DNA of 64,000 nt from CAVVTR01 sp963751245 (lineage in GTDB: Bacteria; Acidobacteriota; Thermoanaerobaculia; Thermoanaerobaculales; Thermoanaerobaculaceae), in assembly GCA_963751245.1 (NCBI GenBank), contig CAVVTR010000004.1:62001-126000 (forward strand), given 5' to 3'. The position numbers and the translations under genes are program-made. Position 1 is the first letter of the stretch. Every line of letters starts with the position of its first letter. Under the pieces are notes generated by a model. That model was given only the letters and a program-made list of their open reading frames with translations. It made no database searches and had not been told where the DNA came from. Positions 40,240 to 49,263 of this stretch are shown piece by piece.

Positions 40240-40268
40240 AAAAAAGCCGTCCACGCGAAGGGGACGGC
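40240..40268 (-). terminator. Rho-independent terminator of the tRNA-Val pair
   Basis: On the minus strand GCCGTCC, a 9-base loop and GGACGGC are followed by TTTTTT. It lies 15 bases after the tRNA-Val(CAC) gene and upstream of thrS, so it should end the tRNA transcript. Confidence 0.85.
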
Positions 40269-40282
40269 ACCGGGAGGTCGAA

Positions 40283-40358
40283 TGGTAGGCGCGTGCGGGC
40301 TCGAACCGCAGACCTCATCCGTGTGAGGGATGCGCTCTACCAACTGAGCTACGCGCCT
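40283..40358 (-). tRNA. tRNA-Val (anticodon CAC)
   Basis: The 76-base cloverleaf has acceptor AGGCGCG/CGCGCCT, D arm GCTCAGTTGGTAGAGC, anticodon loop CTCACAC giving CAC, T loop GTTCGAGC-type arm, discriminator A and an encoded CCA. It reads GTG codons, abundant at this GC content. Confidence 0.95.
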
Positions 40359-40385
40359 TCACGACCTCTTCGACGGAGCATTCAA

Positions 40386-40463
40386 TGGTAGGCGCGAGCG
40401 GACTCGAACCGCTGACCTCTACCGTGTCAAGGTAGCGCTCTAACCAAGCTGAGCTACGCGCCT
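40386..40463 (-). tRNA. tRNA-Val (anticodon GAC)
   Basis: The 78-base cloverleaf shares its acceptor stem and T arm design with the neighbouring tRNA-Val but has anticodon loop TTGACAC (GAC) and a D loop longer by two bases. CCA is encoded. The two genes are 27 bases apart and probably cotranscribed. Confidence 0.95.
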
Positions 40464-40487
40464 GCTCCGTGGGCTGCCGGCAGGTGC

Positions 40488-40503
40488 CCCCGGACCTCCG
40501 GGG
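40488..40503. repeat. Strong short hairpin between the alkD-like gene and the tRNAs
   Basis: CCCCGGA and TCCGGGG pair perfectly with a two-base gap. There is no T tract on either strand, so it is a weak terminator candidate for the alkD-like gene. The 133-base gap shows no clear tRNA promoter. Confidence 0.3.
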
Positions 40504-40596
40504 TGCTTTGGACCCGCCCTCGTCCCCTACGCTGACAAAGAACACAACTCCGGGTTCACCGGAGGACGGTCAGTCTAGTGGAAGGCGCCGGGAGCG

Positions 40597-41316
40597 TCAA
40601 GCATCGCCCGTGCCGGGTAGCCCCGAGCCGCGCAGCCGCCTCAGCGCCTCCCTCTTGGACAGGGCGCTGAGCGTTCTGGCGTGCGCCTCCACGAAGGCGG
40701 CCACGGCCTCCGGATCCGTCCGGGCGTACTGCCGCAGAGCCCAGCCGATGGCCTTGCGGAGGAAGAAGCTGCGCTCGGAAACGGAGGCCGTGATGCAGTC
40801 GAAGAGGAGCTCACGGTCGGTGTCCGCACCCAGGGAGAGCTGGCAGAGGATGGCGCCGCGACGCTTCCACACGTTGTGGTCGCGGGCCCAGCGCCGCATC
40901 TCCCCGGCCATGACACCGGGCGCCTGGCGCAGGAGCTCGCCGAGGCCGTGCGCGGCGATGATGTCCACCGTGTCCCACCACGCGCCCGTGACCACGAGCT
41001 CCTCGTAGAGGGGCAGGATGTCCACGGTGCGGTACGACCGGTAGTGGGGATGCTCGAGGAGCTCGAGGGCGGCGTAGCGCTCCTCGCGGTAGGTCGCCTC
41101 CCGCCACAGGGCCAGGATGGTGCAGCGCCAGACTTCCGGCCCGCCAGGCCTGACGGCGGCGAACGCCGCCCGGCACACCGCGCGGACCCCCGGGGCCGAG
41201 ATGCCCAGAAACGGCATCTCCGACTTCATGTAGGCCTGCATCTGGACCGCCCGGCTGGCGTCGGCCCGCACCCAGAGAGCGGAGCGGAGCCGTTGGATCA
41301 GGGCTGTGTTCGCCAT
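40597..41316 (-). CDS. AlkD-like DNA alkylation repair protein (HEAT-like repeats)
   Basis: The 239-residue protein belongs to the AlkD family of DNA glycosylases that remove alkylated purines. It is made of helical HEAT-like repeats and has the family segments FLGISAPGVR, WDTVDIIAAHGLG, WKRRGAILCQ and FLRKAIGWALRQYAR; Trp and Asp of WDTVD match the DNA-contacting and catalytic region. ATG 41316 is favoured; the frame stays open upstream without similarity. Confidence 0.85.
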   Translation of the reverse strand: MANTALIQRLRSALWVRADASRAVQMQAYMKSEMPFLGISAPGVRAVCRAAFAAVRPGGPEVWRCTILALWREATYREERYAALELLEHPHYRSYRTVDILPLYEELVVTGAWWDTVDIIAAHGLGELLRQAPGVMAGEMRRWARDHNVWKRRGAILCQLSLGADTDRELLFDCITASVSERSFFLRKAIGWALRQYARTDPEAVAAFVEAHARTLSALSKREALRRLRGSGLPGTGDA

Positions 41317-41465
41317 CGCCCGAGGGGCCGCGACGGCATCCATCACCCCCGGACCCCCACAGCCGGACGCGAGGGCGACCGCGCTTTCCCCGGGAACGTC
41401 GCCCCCGGTGGTGCAGGCGGAATCTGCGGCATGGCAGCGATTCTGCGCTGGCGCCGTCGGCTGCG

Positions 41466-41951
41466 TCAACCCCGCGCCCGATCCGGCGCCGCCCCGGGCC
41501 CGGCCGGGAGCCTCCCGAGAAGGCCCCGCACCCAGCGGTGCACGCGGTGGGGAAGACCGGCGGGCTCGGCGAACATGAGGATGCACTCGCCGGCGACCAC
41601 GTCGAGACCGAGGGCCCTGGCCGTCTCGACGGCCTCGGCGGACTCCGCGCCCTGCTGCATCCAGACCCTCGGAATGCCGGCCGCGGCCGCCCGGCGCACC
41701 ACGTCGACGGTCTGCGCCGGAGGAACGACGACCACGACGCCGCCCACGTCCCCGGGCAGCGCCTCCAGGCTCGGCCAGCACCGCGCGCCGCCGATCGCCT
41801 CGGCCCCGGGGTGTACGGGGAGGATCTCCCAGCCCTTGGCCGTGAGCTCCCGGTACACGGTGTTGCCGAACTTGCGCCCCGAACGGGAGAGGCCGACCAG
41901 GGCGAGACGCCGGACGGCCAGAAAGTCGTCGATCTGGCGACGGTCGGTCAT
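41466..41951 (-). CDS. CoA-binding (Rossmann) domain protein
   Basis: The 161-residue protein has the CoA-binding fold of the YccU type: VGLSRSGRKFGN, LPVHPGAEAIGG and VWMQQGAES. Such proteins bind CoA or CoA derivatives; the role is unknown. ATG 41951 follows GGGGGAGGTG and lies 40 bases after the RlmI-like gene. Confidence 0.85.
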   Translation of the reverse strand: MTDRRQIDDFLAVRRLALVGLSRSGRKFGNTVYRELTAKGWEILPVHPGAEAIGGARCWPSLEALPGDVGGVVVVVPPAQTVDVVRRAAAAGIPRVWMQQGAESAEAVETARALGLDVVAGECILMFAEPAGLPHRVHRWVRGLLGRLPAGPGAAPDRARG

Positions 41952-41991
41952 GACACCTCCCCCTGCCAGTCTACCGCCCGCGCGGAGCGGG

Positions 41992-43173
41992 TCAGCGCAC
42001 CAGGCAGAACCACGCCTTGAGGTGCCTGGTCTCGGGGCAGGCCAGCGCCACGGGGTGGTCGGGGCCGGCGCTGCGGCGCTCGAGCACCCGGACGTCGCGC
42101 CCGGCGTCGATCGCCGCCGCGAGGAGCGCGCCGCCGAAGCGCTCCTCGTCCACCAGCGCCGAGCACGAGCAGGTGACCACCAGCCCGCCGGGCGCCGCCA
42201 GGCGCAGCGCCTGCAGGTTGATGTCGCGGTACCCCGCGAGCCCTCGGGAGAGGTCACCACGGCGGCGCACGAACGCCGGCGGATCCACAACGACCACATC
42301 GAAGCGTCTCCCCGCCGCCACCATCTCCCGGGTCACCTCGAAGGCGTCCCCCGCGACGAAGTCTCCGTCCTCCACGGCGAAGCCGTTGGCGGCGTACGAC
42401 TCCCGGGCCAGGTCGAGGGCCGCCGCGGAGGCGTCCACGTTGACGGCGCGGCGCGCGCCCCCCGCGAGGGCGGACACGGCGAACCCGCCGCTGTAGGAGA
42501 ACAGGTTGCACACCTCGGCGCCCCTGGAGAGCTCCGCCAGGCGCTTCCGGTTCTCGCGCTGGTCCAGGAAGAAGCCGGTCTTCTGGCCGCCGGCGAGGTC
42601 GACTGCGAAACGGGCGGCGCCCTCGCGGATGACCACGCGGGGCGGCAGCGGGCCCCCGGCGAGCACCTCCGCGGCGCTCCCGCGGCGCCGGCCGTCGCGC
42701 AGGACGGCCCCCCCGAACCGGTGGCCCAGCGCCTCCACCACCAGCGGCAGGTAGGGCCTCCAGGCCTCCTCGAAGGTCTCGATCACCGCCCACCCCGCGT
42801 AGCGGTCGACAACCAGGCCCGGCAGGCGGTCGCCCTCGGCGTGCACGAGCCTCCAGGCATCGCCGTCGACGGCGAGCCGGTCGCGGAGCTCCACGGCCTC
42901 GTCGAGGCGCCGGCGCAGCGTCGCACCGCTCCACCCCTCGTCCCCCAGCGCCACCATCCGAAGCGCCAGCGAGCCTCCCGAGGAACCGGACAGCGCGACG
43001 CCCAGCGGGTCCCCGTCCGCGGCGCACACCTCGACCGGACCCGGCGCCGCCGGCAGCGGCGAGGCCAGGGAGCCCCGGTAGACCCAGGGATGGCCCCGGC
43101 GCACGGCGGCGTCGCGTCCGGGAGCCAGGCGCACCCGCCCGGCCGGGAGGAAGGGATTGCGAACGGCCCTCAC
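41992..43173 (-). CDS. Class I rRNA large subunit methyltransferase (RlmI-like)
   Basis: The 393-residue protein has an N-terminal PUA-like domain (RRGHPWVYRGSL) and a SAM-dependent methyltransferase domain with NLFSYSGGFAVSAL (motif I), VVVDPPAF (motif IV) and the Cys-containing SCSC segment of m5C enzymes. E. coli RlmI methylates 23S rRNA C1962; this is the closest well-known family. GTG 43173 overlaps the ATP-grasp gene stop (GTGA). Confidence 0.88.
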   Translation of the reverse strand: MRAVRNPFLPAGRVRLAPGRDAAVRRGHPWVYRGSLASPLPAAPGPVEVCAADGDPLGVALSGSSGGSLALRMVALGDEGWSGATLRRRLDEAVELRDRLAVDGDAWRLVHAEGDRLPGLVVDRYAGWAVIETFEEAWRPYLPLVVEALGHRFGGAVLRDGRRRGSAAEVLAGGPLPPRVVIREGAARFAVDLAGGQKTGFFLDQRENRKRLAELSRGAEVCNLFSYSGGFAVSALAGGARRAVNVDASAAALDLARESYAANGFAVEDGDFVAGDAFEVTREMVAAGRRFDVVVVDPPAFVRRRGDLSRGLAGYRDINLQALRLAAPGGLVVTCSCSALVDEERFGGALLAAAIDAGRDVRVLERRSAGPDHPVALACPETRHLKAWFCLVR

Positions 43174-44051
43174 GCCGTCCTCCCCGTGGCGCGGAGCGCG
43201 GCGAGCAGGCGCTCGGCCACCGGGATGCCGGTGGCGGCGGCGAAGTGCCGCCACCCCGGCGTCGGGTTGACCTCGCCGACGACCCAGTCCCCGCCGTCCG
43301 GGAGCAGGTCGACGCCGGCGAAGCCCAGGCCCAGCGCGCCCGCGGCCGTGCTGGCGAGCCCCGCGGCGGAGGGATCCAGCGCCACGGCGCGCACCACGGC
43401 GCCGCGGGCGGCGTTGGCCCGGAACTCGCCGGGAGCGGCGGTGTGCTCGGTGGCGCCGAGCACCTCGCCGGCGAGGACGAGGACGCGGCGGCTCACCCCC
43501 CCCGGCGGGCAGAAACGCTGCACGACCACCTCGTCGCCGAGGCGCCACAGGGAGTCCAGCACGGCGTCGAGCTCCGCGGCCGAGGCGCACCGGATCACCC
43601 CCACCCCCTGCCGCGAGCGTCGCTGCTTGACCACACACGGAAAGCCGCAGACCGCCTGCGCCGAGGCCGCCAGCGCCTCGGGCTCGGAGCCGGCCACGGT
43701 GAGGGGGTGGGGCAGCCCGGCCGCCGCCAGGGCCAGGATGGTGAGCCAGTGATCGCGGCCGGCACGGATCGCCGCGGGGGGGTTGAGCAGGGGGACGCCG
43801 GCGGCCTCGAGGACCTCCGCCGCCGCCAGGGTTGAGTCGGGACGCCAGTTGCCCACCCGGGGCAGCGCGGCGGTGACGCCGGCGAGGTCGAGGGGCTCAC
43901 CCCGCAGCCACAGTCCGGCGGGGGCGCCGCAGGAGACCACGCGGGAGGCGTCGGCGACCTGAACCGCCACGCCGGCGCCGGCGCCGGCCCGCTCCAGCTC
44001 CCGGTAGATCGGCAGGTCCGGCGTCGCAGTGAGGACGAGGATGACACCCAC
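43170..44051 (-). CDS. RimK-type ATP-grasp enzyme
   Basis: The 293-residue ATP-grasp protein shows the ATP-binding segment FPCVVKQRRSRQGVGV, a metal-binding GEVNPTPGW and GFAGVDLL. RimK-like ligases join amino acids to proteins, peptides or cofactors; the substrate here is not evident. GTG 44051 lies 7 bases after the receiver gene, within a long minus-strand operon. Confidence 0.82.
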   Translation of the reverse strand: MGVILVLTATPDLPIYRELERAGAGAGVAVQVADASRVVSCGAPAGLWLRGEPLDLAGVTAALPRVGNWRPDSTLAAAEVLEAAGVPLLNPPAAIRAGRDHWLTILALAAAGLPHPLTVAGSEPEALAASAQAVCGFPCVVKQRRSRQGVGVIRCASAAELDAVLDSLWRLGDEVVVQRFCPPGGVSRRVLVLAGEVLGATEHTAAPGEFRANAARGAVVRAVALDPSAAGLASTAAGALGLGFAGVDLLPDGGDWVVGEVNPTPGWRHFAAATGIPVAERLLAALRATGRTA

Positions 44052-44058
44052 GAGCGCC

Positions 44059-44442
44059 TCAGGCCGGCGGCGTCTGGCCGGTGAGCTCGCGCAGCAGCTC
44101 CACCAGCGCCTGCTCGTCGAAGGGCTTGGAGACGTAGTGGTCGGCCCCCGCGGCGAGGGCGCGCTCGCGGTCGGCCTGCTGCCCCAGGGCGGTGAGCATG
44201 ATGACGCGCACGTCCTCGAGCTCCGGCTTCGAACGGATGGTCCGGCAGACGTCGAAGCCGTCGCGGCGGGGCATCATCGCGTCCAGCAGCACGACCCGCG
44301 GCCTCAGGCTCGCGACCGCCTCCAGCGCCGCCTCGCCGTCGCAGGCGGTCTCCACCCGGAACCCCTCCATCTCCAGGATGAACGAGATCGTCTCCCGGAT
44401 GTGGGGCTCGTCGTCGACCACGAGCACGAGGGGCTCATCCAT
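44059..44442 (-). CDS. CheY-like single-domain response regulator
   Basis: The 127-residue receiver has VDDEPH, phospho-acceptor LLDAMMP, and KPF. There is no output domain. It overlaps the SpoIIE phosphatase gene by 8 bases and is the last of four signalling genes read together. Confidence 0.92.
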   Translation of the reverse strand: MDEPLVLVVDDEPHIRETISFILEMEGFRVETACDGEAALEAVASLRPRVVLLDAMMPRRDGFDVCRTIRSKPELEDVRVIMLTALGQQADRERALAAGADHYVSKPFDEQALVELLRELTGQTPPA

Positions 44443-45910
44443 CCGTCGCCTCCAGCCTCCTCACCGCGAGCACCGTGGTGTCGTCCTCGGCCCCGCCGGT
44501 GCGGCGGCCGCCCACGGCCTCCATGAGGCGGTCCACGACCCCGTCCACGCCGGACGCCTCGGCGAGGGGGAGCCCGGCGAGGACCTCGACGCCGGCCAGG
44601 GAGTCCCCCGCCCCCAGCGCCTCGCTGACCCCGTCGGAGTAGAGGACGAGCGTGTCGCCGGGTCCCAGCGACGCCTCGCGCACGTCGTAGGTGGCGTCCC
44701 ACGCGACGCCGAGGGGCAGCCCCCCGAGCCCGAGGTTGTCCACCGCCCCGCCGCGGCGGAAGACGAGGCCCGGCGGGTGCCCGGCCGAGGCGAACTGCAG
44801 GGTCGCGTGCTCGGGGTGCACGAACACCACCGCCGCGGTGACCGGCCGCGTCGCGTCGGGCTCGTGGAGCAGGATGCCGCGGTTGAGCACCGAGAGCAGG
44901 TCGCCCGGCGAGGTGACCACATCCACGAGGGTCTCGAGCCTCGCCGTGAGGGCGGCCAGGGCGAGGGACGCCGCCACGCCGTGCCCCGCCACGTCGATGA
45001 CCGCCAGGGCCACGGGAGCGCCGGGGCGACTCCGGTGGAGGTAGCCGTCGCCCCCCACCCACGCCACCGGCTCGCAGAGGGCGGCCACGTCGAGGGCGCC
45101 GTACCGCGCCCGGCGGGGCGGGAGCAGGCGCTGCTGGATCTCGGCCGCGAGCTCGAGGTCGCGCTGGAAGCGCGCGTTGCGCCCGGCCTCCCCGACGAGC
45201 AACCGGTTGGCCAGGGCGACGCTCGCGAGGTCCGCGAGGAGCTGGGCCAGCTTGACCTCCTCGGAGGAGAACGCCGCCTCCCCCGGGGCCCGGCGCAGCA
45301 CGGCGGCCCCCAGCACCCGACCGGCGTGCCGCAGCGGTGCGAGGAGCACCGGGGCCCGCCCCGCTCCCTCACCCGCCTCCGGACCCGCGGGCGCCGTCAG
45401 GGCCACCGGCTCGCCGGCACCGAGGACCCTGGCCAGCTCACCCTCGGGGAGCTCCTTTGCCGGCGCGCCCGCCGCGTGCCGTACCACGGCCCCGTCCCAG
45501 CCGAGCACCGTGACGGCCTCCGACGGGACGACCTCCAGCCGGCCGGCCAGCCAGGAGGCGATGCCGGCCTCGCCGAGACCCTCGCGGAGCACCTCGCCGG
45601 CGGTGAAGAGCACGTTCTGCTCGCTCCACAGCCGCCGGGTGGCGAGGGCGTAGTCGTCCATCGCGTCGCGGGCGGCGGCGAGGCGCTCCAACGCCACGAC
45701 GGCGACGCGGGCACACGCCTCGCCCGCCTCGGGCACCTCCAACCGCCACGCGCCGCCGGCCGCGGCCACCGGCAGCGAGACGGCGGGATCCGCCACGCTG
45801 CCCACGGCGAAGAGCGCTCCGGAGCCTTCCGCGGACAGCGTCACCGCCCCGGTCTGCGCCGCCAGCGCCTCCAGCACGGCGCGCTCGTCCCGGCGTACGC
45901 CGCGCCCCAT
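44435..45910 (-). CDS. GAF-SpoIIE (PP2C) serine phosphatase
   Basis: The 491-residue protein has a weakly conserved N-terminal region, a GAF domain (about 110-265) and a SpoIIE phosphatase (about 285-480) with the metal-binding motifs VIDVAGHG and LYSDGVSEA and DDTTVL at the end. In the region where many PP2C proteins have GGD it has WVGGDGY. ATG 45910 overlaps the stop of the GTPase-kinase gene (TGATG). Confidence 0.9.
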   Translation of the reverse strand: MGRGVRRDERAVLEALAAQTGAVTLSAEGSGALFAVGSVADPAVSLPVAAAGGAWRLEVPEAGEACARVAVVALERLAAARDAMDDYALATRRLWSEQNVLFTAGEVLREGLGEAGIASWLAGRLEVVPSEAVTVLGWDGAVVRHAAGAPAKELPEGELARVLGAGEPVALTAPAGPEAGEGAGRAPVLLAPLRHAGRVLGAAVLRRAPGEAAFSSEEVKLAQLLADLASVALANRLLVGEAGRNARFQRDLELAAEIQQRLLPPRRARYGALDVAALCEPVAWVGGDGYLHRSRPGAPVALAVIDVAGHGVAASLALAALTARLETLVDVVTSPGDLLSVLNRGILLHEPDATRPVTAAVVFVHPEHATLQFASAGHPPGLVFRRGGAVDNLGLGGLPLGVAWDATYDVREASLGPGDTLVLYSDGVSEALGAGDSLAGVEVLAGLPLAEASGVDGVVDRLMEAVGGRRTGGAEDDTTVLAVRRLEATDG

Positions 45911-48093
45911 CAGGCGTCCGCCCGGAGGAGGGGCAGGTAGAGCGACACCGTGGTGCCGGTGCCCTCCTCGGAGGCGACCTCCAGGCGGCCCTGGTGGTTC
46001 TCCGCGACCCGGCGGGCCACCGCGAGCCCCAGGCCGACCCCCCGCGGCTTGCCGGTGAGGACGTTCCCTCCCTGCCAGAACACCTCGCACACGTGCTCCA
46101 GGTCCTCCGAAGGGATCCCGACGCCGGTGTCCTCCACGCGCAGCTCCGCCAGCACCGTGCGGCCCTGCCGCACCGACTGGACCACCACGGTGATGGAGCC
46201 GCCGTCGCGGTTGAACTCGATGGCGTTCTTGACGACGGCCCTCAGCGCCGCCTCCAGCTGGCGCTCGTCGCCGCCGACCTCGTCGAGGCCGGCGGCCACC
46301 TTTACCCGGACCTTGAGGTCGCGCTGGGCGATCTCGGCCTTGAGCGAGGCGAGGACGCGCTTGATGAGCGCCGCGACCTTCACCGGCGCCACCGGCACGG
46401 CCTCCTCGGGGGCCGACAACACCTCGGCCTGGAGCGACGCCGCGATGAGCCCCGCGAGCCTCGCCGCCTCCTCGTTGATGATGCCCACGAACTTGGCCGC
46501 GCGGTCCGCGGGCACCTCGCCGTAGCGGGCCAGGATGCGGGCCGCGGTCTGGATCGCCGTCACCGGCGTGTTGAACTCGTGGGCGATGCGGTGGAGCAGG
46601 TCGCCCTTGAGCCGCTCGAGCTCGCGGAGCTGCCGGTTCGCGCCCTCCAGCAGGACGGTACGTTCCTCAAGGGCGGCCGCCATCCCCTCGACGCGGCGCA
46701 GCGTCTCTTCCAGCTCCCCCGTGCGCTCGGCCACCTTCGCCTCGAGGGACTCGTTGGCCCTCTCCAGCCGGCGCCACGCCCGCGCGTTTGCAAGCGCAAC
46801 CGCCGCGTTGCCGGCCAGCGCCGTGACCAGCTCCAGGTCCTCGTCCCCGAACGCGCCCCGCGAGGCGTCCGCATAAGCGGTGACGACGGCGATGGGCCGG
46901 TCCTGGGCGACCAGCGGCACCGCGATGGCGGACACGAAGCCCAGCTCGCGGAGCTCCCCGAGCCACGGCGACGCCATCAGCTGAGAGGGCTCCAACTCCT
47001 CCAGACTGACGAGGAGCGGCTGCCGGGACGACAGCAGCCCCTCGGCGGCGGGGCGCCCGTCGACGTCGTCGCTCATGAGCGGATCGGTGGCGAGCCCCCG
47101 GCGCACGAGCTCCGTGAGCCCGCCCTCGCCGGCCACGATGAGCGAGCCGTTGGCCGCCCCCAGCTCGGAGAGGATGCGCTCGAGCAGGCCACCCGTGACC
47201 TCCTCGGGCTCCCTCGCCATGGACATGAGGCGCCCGAACTCGTTGATGAACCGGAGCTGCCGCACGCGACGCTCGAGGTCCCGCGTGGTGCGGTCGAGCT
47301 GGGCGTTCAGCTCGACCATCGCGACGTTGGCCCGCACCGCCTCGCCCACGAGCTCGTCGGCCTCGAGCCTGGTGCCCGTCGCGGCGGGCCGGTACACGAC
47401 CGGGGCATCCCGTTCATCGACCTCGCGCTCGGTGAGGAACGGCGAGAACGCCGTCTTCACGTTGCCCAGGAGCCGCTTCAACGACTCCGTCTGTCCGCCC
47501 AGCCCGAGGCGGTCGGCCACCGAGCGCACCGTCGCTTCGGTGATGGCGGCGAACGCCTCCATGACTCCCCTGCCGGTGGTGGCCACGGTCTCGAACGCCG
47601 GATGGCCGGCCGGGTTGAGCGCACCGTCGAGGGCGGCGCGGCCGAGCAGGTGGGAAAGGTCGCGCTTGTTGAACTGGAGGACCACGGGGACCGCCCCGGG
47701 ATCGAGGCCGTTGGCCCGCAGGTTCTCGGCGAGGTTGGCCAGGCTCTCCTCGTTGGCGGCCCCCTGGGACTGCTGCGAGTCGGCCACGAAGACCACCCCG
47801 TCGGCCCCGGCGAGCACGGCGCGACGGGTGGCGTTGTACTGCACCTGGCCGGGCACGGTGAACAGCTGCAGGGTCAGCCGGTAGCCCCGTACCCGACCGA
47901 GGTCGAGGGCGAGGAGGTCGAAGAAGAGCGTGCGGTCGGAGGCGGTGCTCAAGGCGTACAGGCGGGTACGGCGCCGAGGATCGGTGGCCCGGTGGATGTA
48001 CTGCAGGCAGGTGGTCTTCCCCCCGAGGGCCGGGCCGTAGTAGACGATCTTGATCTTGATCTGCTTGTACTGGTTGTCGAACTGGACCATCAA
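45910..48093 (-). CDS. Ras-like (MglA-type) GTPase fused to GAF and histidine kinase
   Basis: The 727-residue chain begins with a complete small GTPase: P-loop YYGPALGGKTT (about 18-28), TVPGQVQYNATR (about 83) and NKRD (about 143). These are the hallmarks of MglA, the bacterial polarity GTPase. After about 190 residues come a charged linker, a GAF domain (about 290-430), a coiled coil, HisKA with HRIAHEFNTPV, and HATPase with DTGVGI and GVGLGLAV. It has no membrane helices. I infer that nucleotide state gates kinase output or vice versa. No stand-alone MglB/roadblock gene is adjacent. Confidence 0.9.
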   Translation of the reverse strand: MMVQFDNQYKQIKIKIVYYGPALGGKTTCLQYIHRATDPRRRTRLYALSTASDRTLFFDLLALDLGRVRGYRLTLQLFTVPGQVQYNATRRAVLAGADGVVFVADSQQSQGAANEESLANLAENLRANGLDPGAVPVVLQFNKRDLSHLLGRAALDGALNPAGHPAFETVATTGRGVMEAFAAITEATVRSVADRLGLGGQTESLKRLLGNVKTAFSPFLTEREVDERDAPVVYRPAATGTRLEADELVGEAVRANVAMVELNAQLDRTTRDLERRVRQLRFINEFGRLMSMAREPEEVTGGLLERILSELGAANGSLIVAGEGGLTELVRRGLATDPLMSDDVDGRPAAEGLLSSRQPLLVSLEELEPSQLMASPWLGELRELGFVSAIAVPLVAQDRPIAVVTAYADASRGAFGDEDLELVTALAGNAAVALANARAWRRLERANESLEAKVAERTGELEETLRRVEGMAAALEERTVLLEGANRQLRELERLKGDLLHRIAHEFNTPVTAIQTAARILARYGEVPADRAAKFVGIINEEAARLAGLIAASLQAEVLSAPEEAVPVAPVKVAALIKRVLASLKAEIAQRDLKVRVKVAAGLDEVGGDERQLEAALRAVVKNAIEFNRDGGSITVVVQSVRQGRTVLAELRVEDTGVGIPSEDLEHVCEVFWQGGNVLTGKPRGVGLGLAVARRVAENHQGRLEVASEEGTGTTVSLYLPLLRADA

Positions 48094-49229
48094 TCCGCTC
48101 TCCCGCCGTGCGCCGGCAGCTCGACGGCGAACAGCGCGCCGCCGCCCGGCCCCCGCCCCGCGCTCAGCGACCCGCCGTGGTGCTCGACGATCTCACGGCT
48201 GATCGTCAGCCCCAGCCCGGTCCCGTTCCGGTCCCCAGCGTCCTCGATCCTGTGGAATCGCTCGAAGATCTGCTCCTCCAGCCCGGCCGGGATCCCGGGT
48301 CCCTCGTCCTCCACCTCGATGCGGACCCCGCCCGGCCCGGCGGCGGCGCACCGCAGCCTGATCGTGCCGCCCTTCGGAGAGTGTTTGACCGCGTTGGAGA
48401 GGAGGTTGAGGACGACCTGGGTGATGCGGTCGCGGTCCAGCCGGACGCTCGCGGCGCCCGTCGGCGCCCCGACCTCCAGGCGCAGGTCGTTCTCCCTCAG
48501 CACCGGCCGGTAGGAGTCGGCGATCCGGTGGACGAGCTCGGCCGCGTCGGTGTCCTCGAAGCGCCACTCCGCCTCCCCGGCCTCGATCTTCGCCAGGTCC
48601 AGGAGGTTGTTGATGAGGCGCGTGAGGCGTTGTCCCTCCTCGTGGATCACGCCGGCGAAGCGTTCCACCGAGTCGGGGCGCCGGTTCCCGTAGCGCAGCA
48701 GGATGTTGGCGGCGGACATGATGGCGGACAGGGGCGTGCGGATCTCGTGGGACACCACCGAGAGGAACTCGGTCTGCTGGGCGTAGAGCTGCTCCGACCG
48801 CTCCACGCGCCCCGCCATGCGGCGCAGCGCCCCCGCCCTCCGCAGCCCCGACCGCACGCGGACGACGAGCTCCTCCCAGCGCAGGGGCTTGAGCAGGCAG
48901 TCGTCGGCGGCCTCGTCCACGGCGGCGAGCAGCTCGTCACGGGGCTGGACGCCGGCCATCAGGATGACGTACGTGTCGGCGAGGGCGGGGTCCAGGCGAA
49001 GCCTGGTCGTGACCTCCCGGCCGCCGAGCCCCGGCATCACGACGTCGGCGAGGAGGACGTCCACGCGCCGGGACGTCAGGATCTCCCACGCCCGGACACC
49101 GTCGCCGGCCAGCACCACCGCGACCCCCGGCAGCGCCCCCTGGAGAGCCTCCACGATGGAGCCGCCGAGGTCGGCGTCGTCCTCGGCGACCAGCACGCAG
49201 GGTTCGACGTCCTTAGAGGATCCAGCCAC
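48090..49229 (-). CDS. Receiver-histidine kinase hybrid
   Basis: The 379-residue protein has an N-terminal receiver (VAEDDAD, phospho-acceptor LLADVVMPG, KPLRW), HisKA with VVSHEIRTPLS and HATPase with NLLSNAVKHS, DEGPGIP and GTGLGLTI. GTG 49229 is chosen because the -10 box TACAAT lies just 6 bases before it; a frame opens from ATG 49253 but would include the promoter. It overlaps the GTPase-kinase gene (ATGA) and starts the signalling operon. Confidence 0.88.
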   Translation of the reverse strand: MAGSSKDVEPCVLVAEDDADLGGSIVEALQGALPGVAVVLAGDGVRAWEILTSRRVDVLLADVVMPGLGGREVTTRLRLDPALADTYVILMAGVQPRDELLAAVDEAADDCLLKPLRWEELVVRVRSGLRRAGALRRMAGRVERSEQLYAQQTEFLSVVSHEIRTPLSAIMSAANILLRYGNRRPDSVERFAGVIHEEGQRLTRLINNLLDLAKIEAGEAEWRFEDTDAAELVHRIADSYRPVLRENDLRLEVGAPTGAASVRLDRDRITQVVLNLLSNAVKHSPKGGTIRLRCAAAGPGGVRIEVEDEGPGIPAGLEEQIFERFHRIEDAGDRNGTGLGLTISREIVEHHGGSLSAGRGPGGGALFAVELPAHGGRAD

Positions 49230-49235
49230 CTCGGA

Positions 49236-49244
49236 ATTGTAGCA
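49236..49244 (-). promoter_or_regulatory. Extended -10 promoter of the signalling operon
   Basis: TGC-TACAAT on the minus strand ends 6 bases before the GTG at 49229, so the transcript is probably leaderless. Confidence 0.5.
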
Positions 49245-49263
49245 AGGGCACACCTTGCGCGGG

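Noticed and set aside
42254..43027. Alternative gene within the RlmI-like gene
   Set aside because: Same strand but another frame, no motifs, Arg/Gly-rich; the RlmI frame has full methyltransferase motifs.
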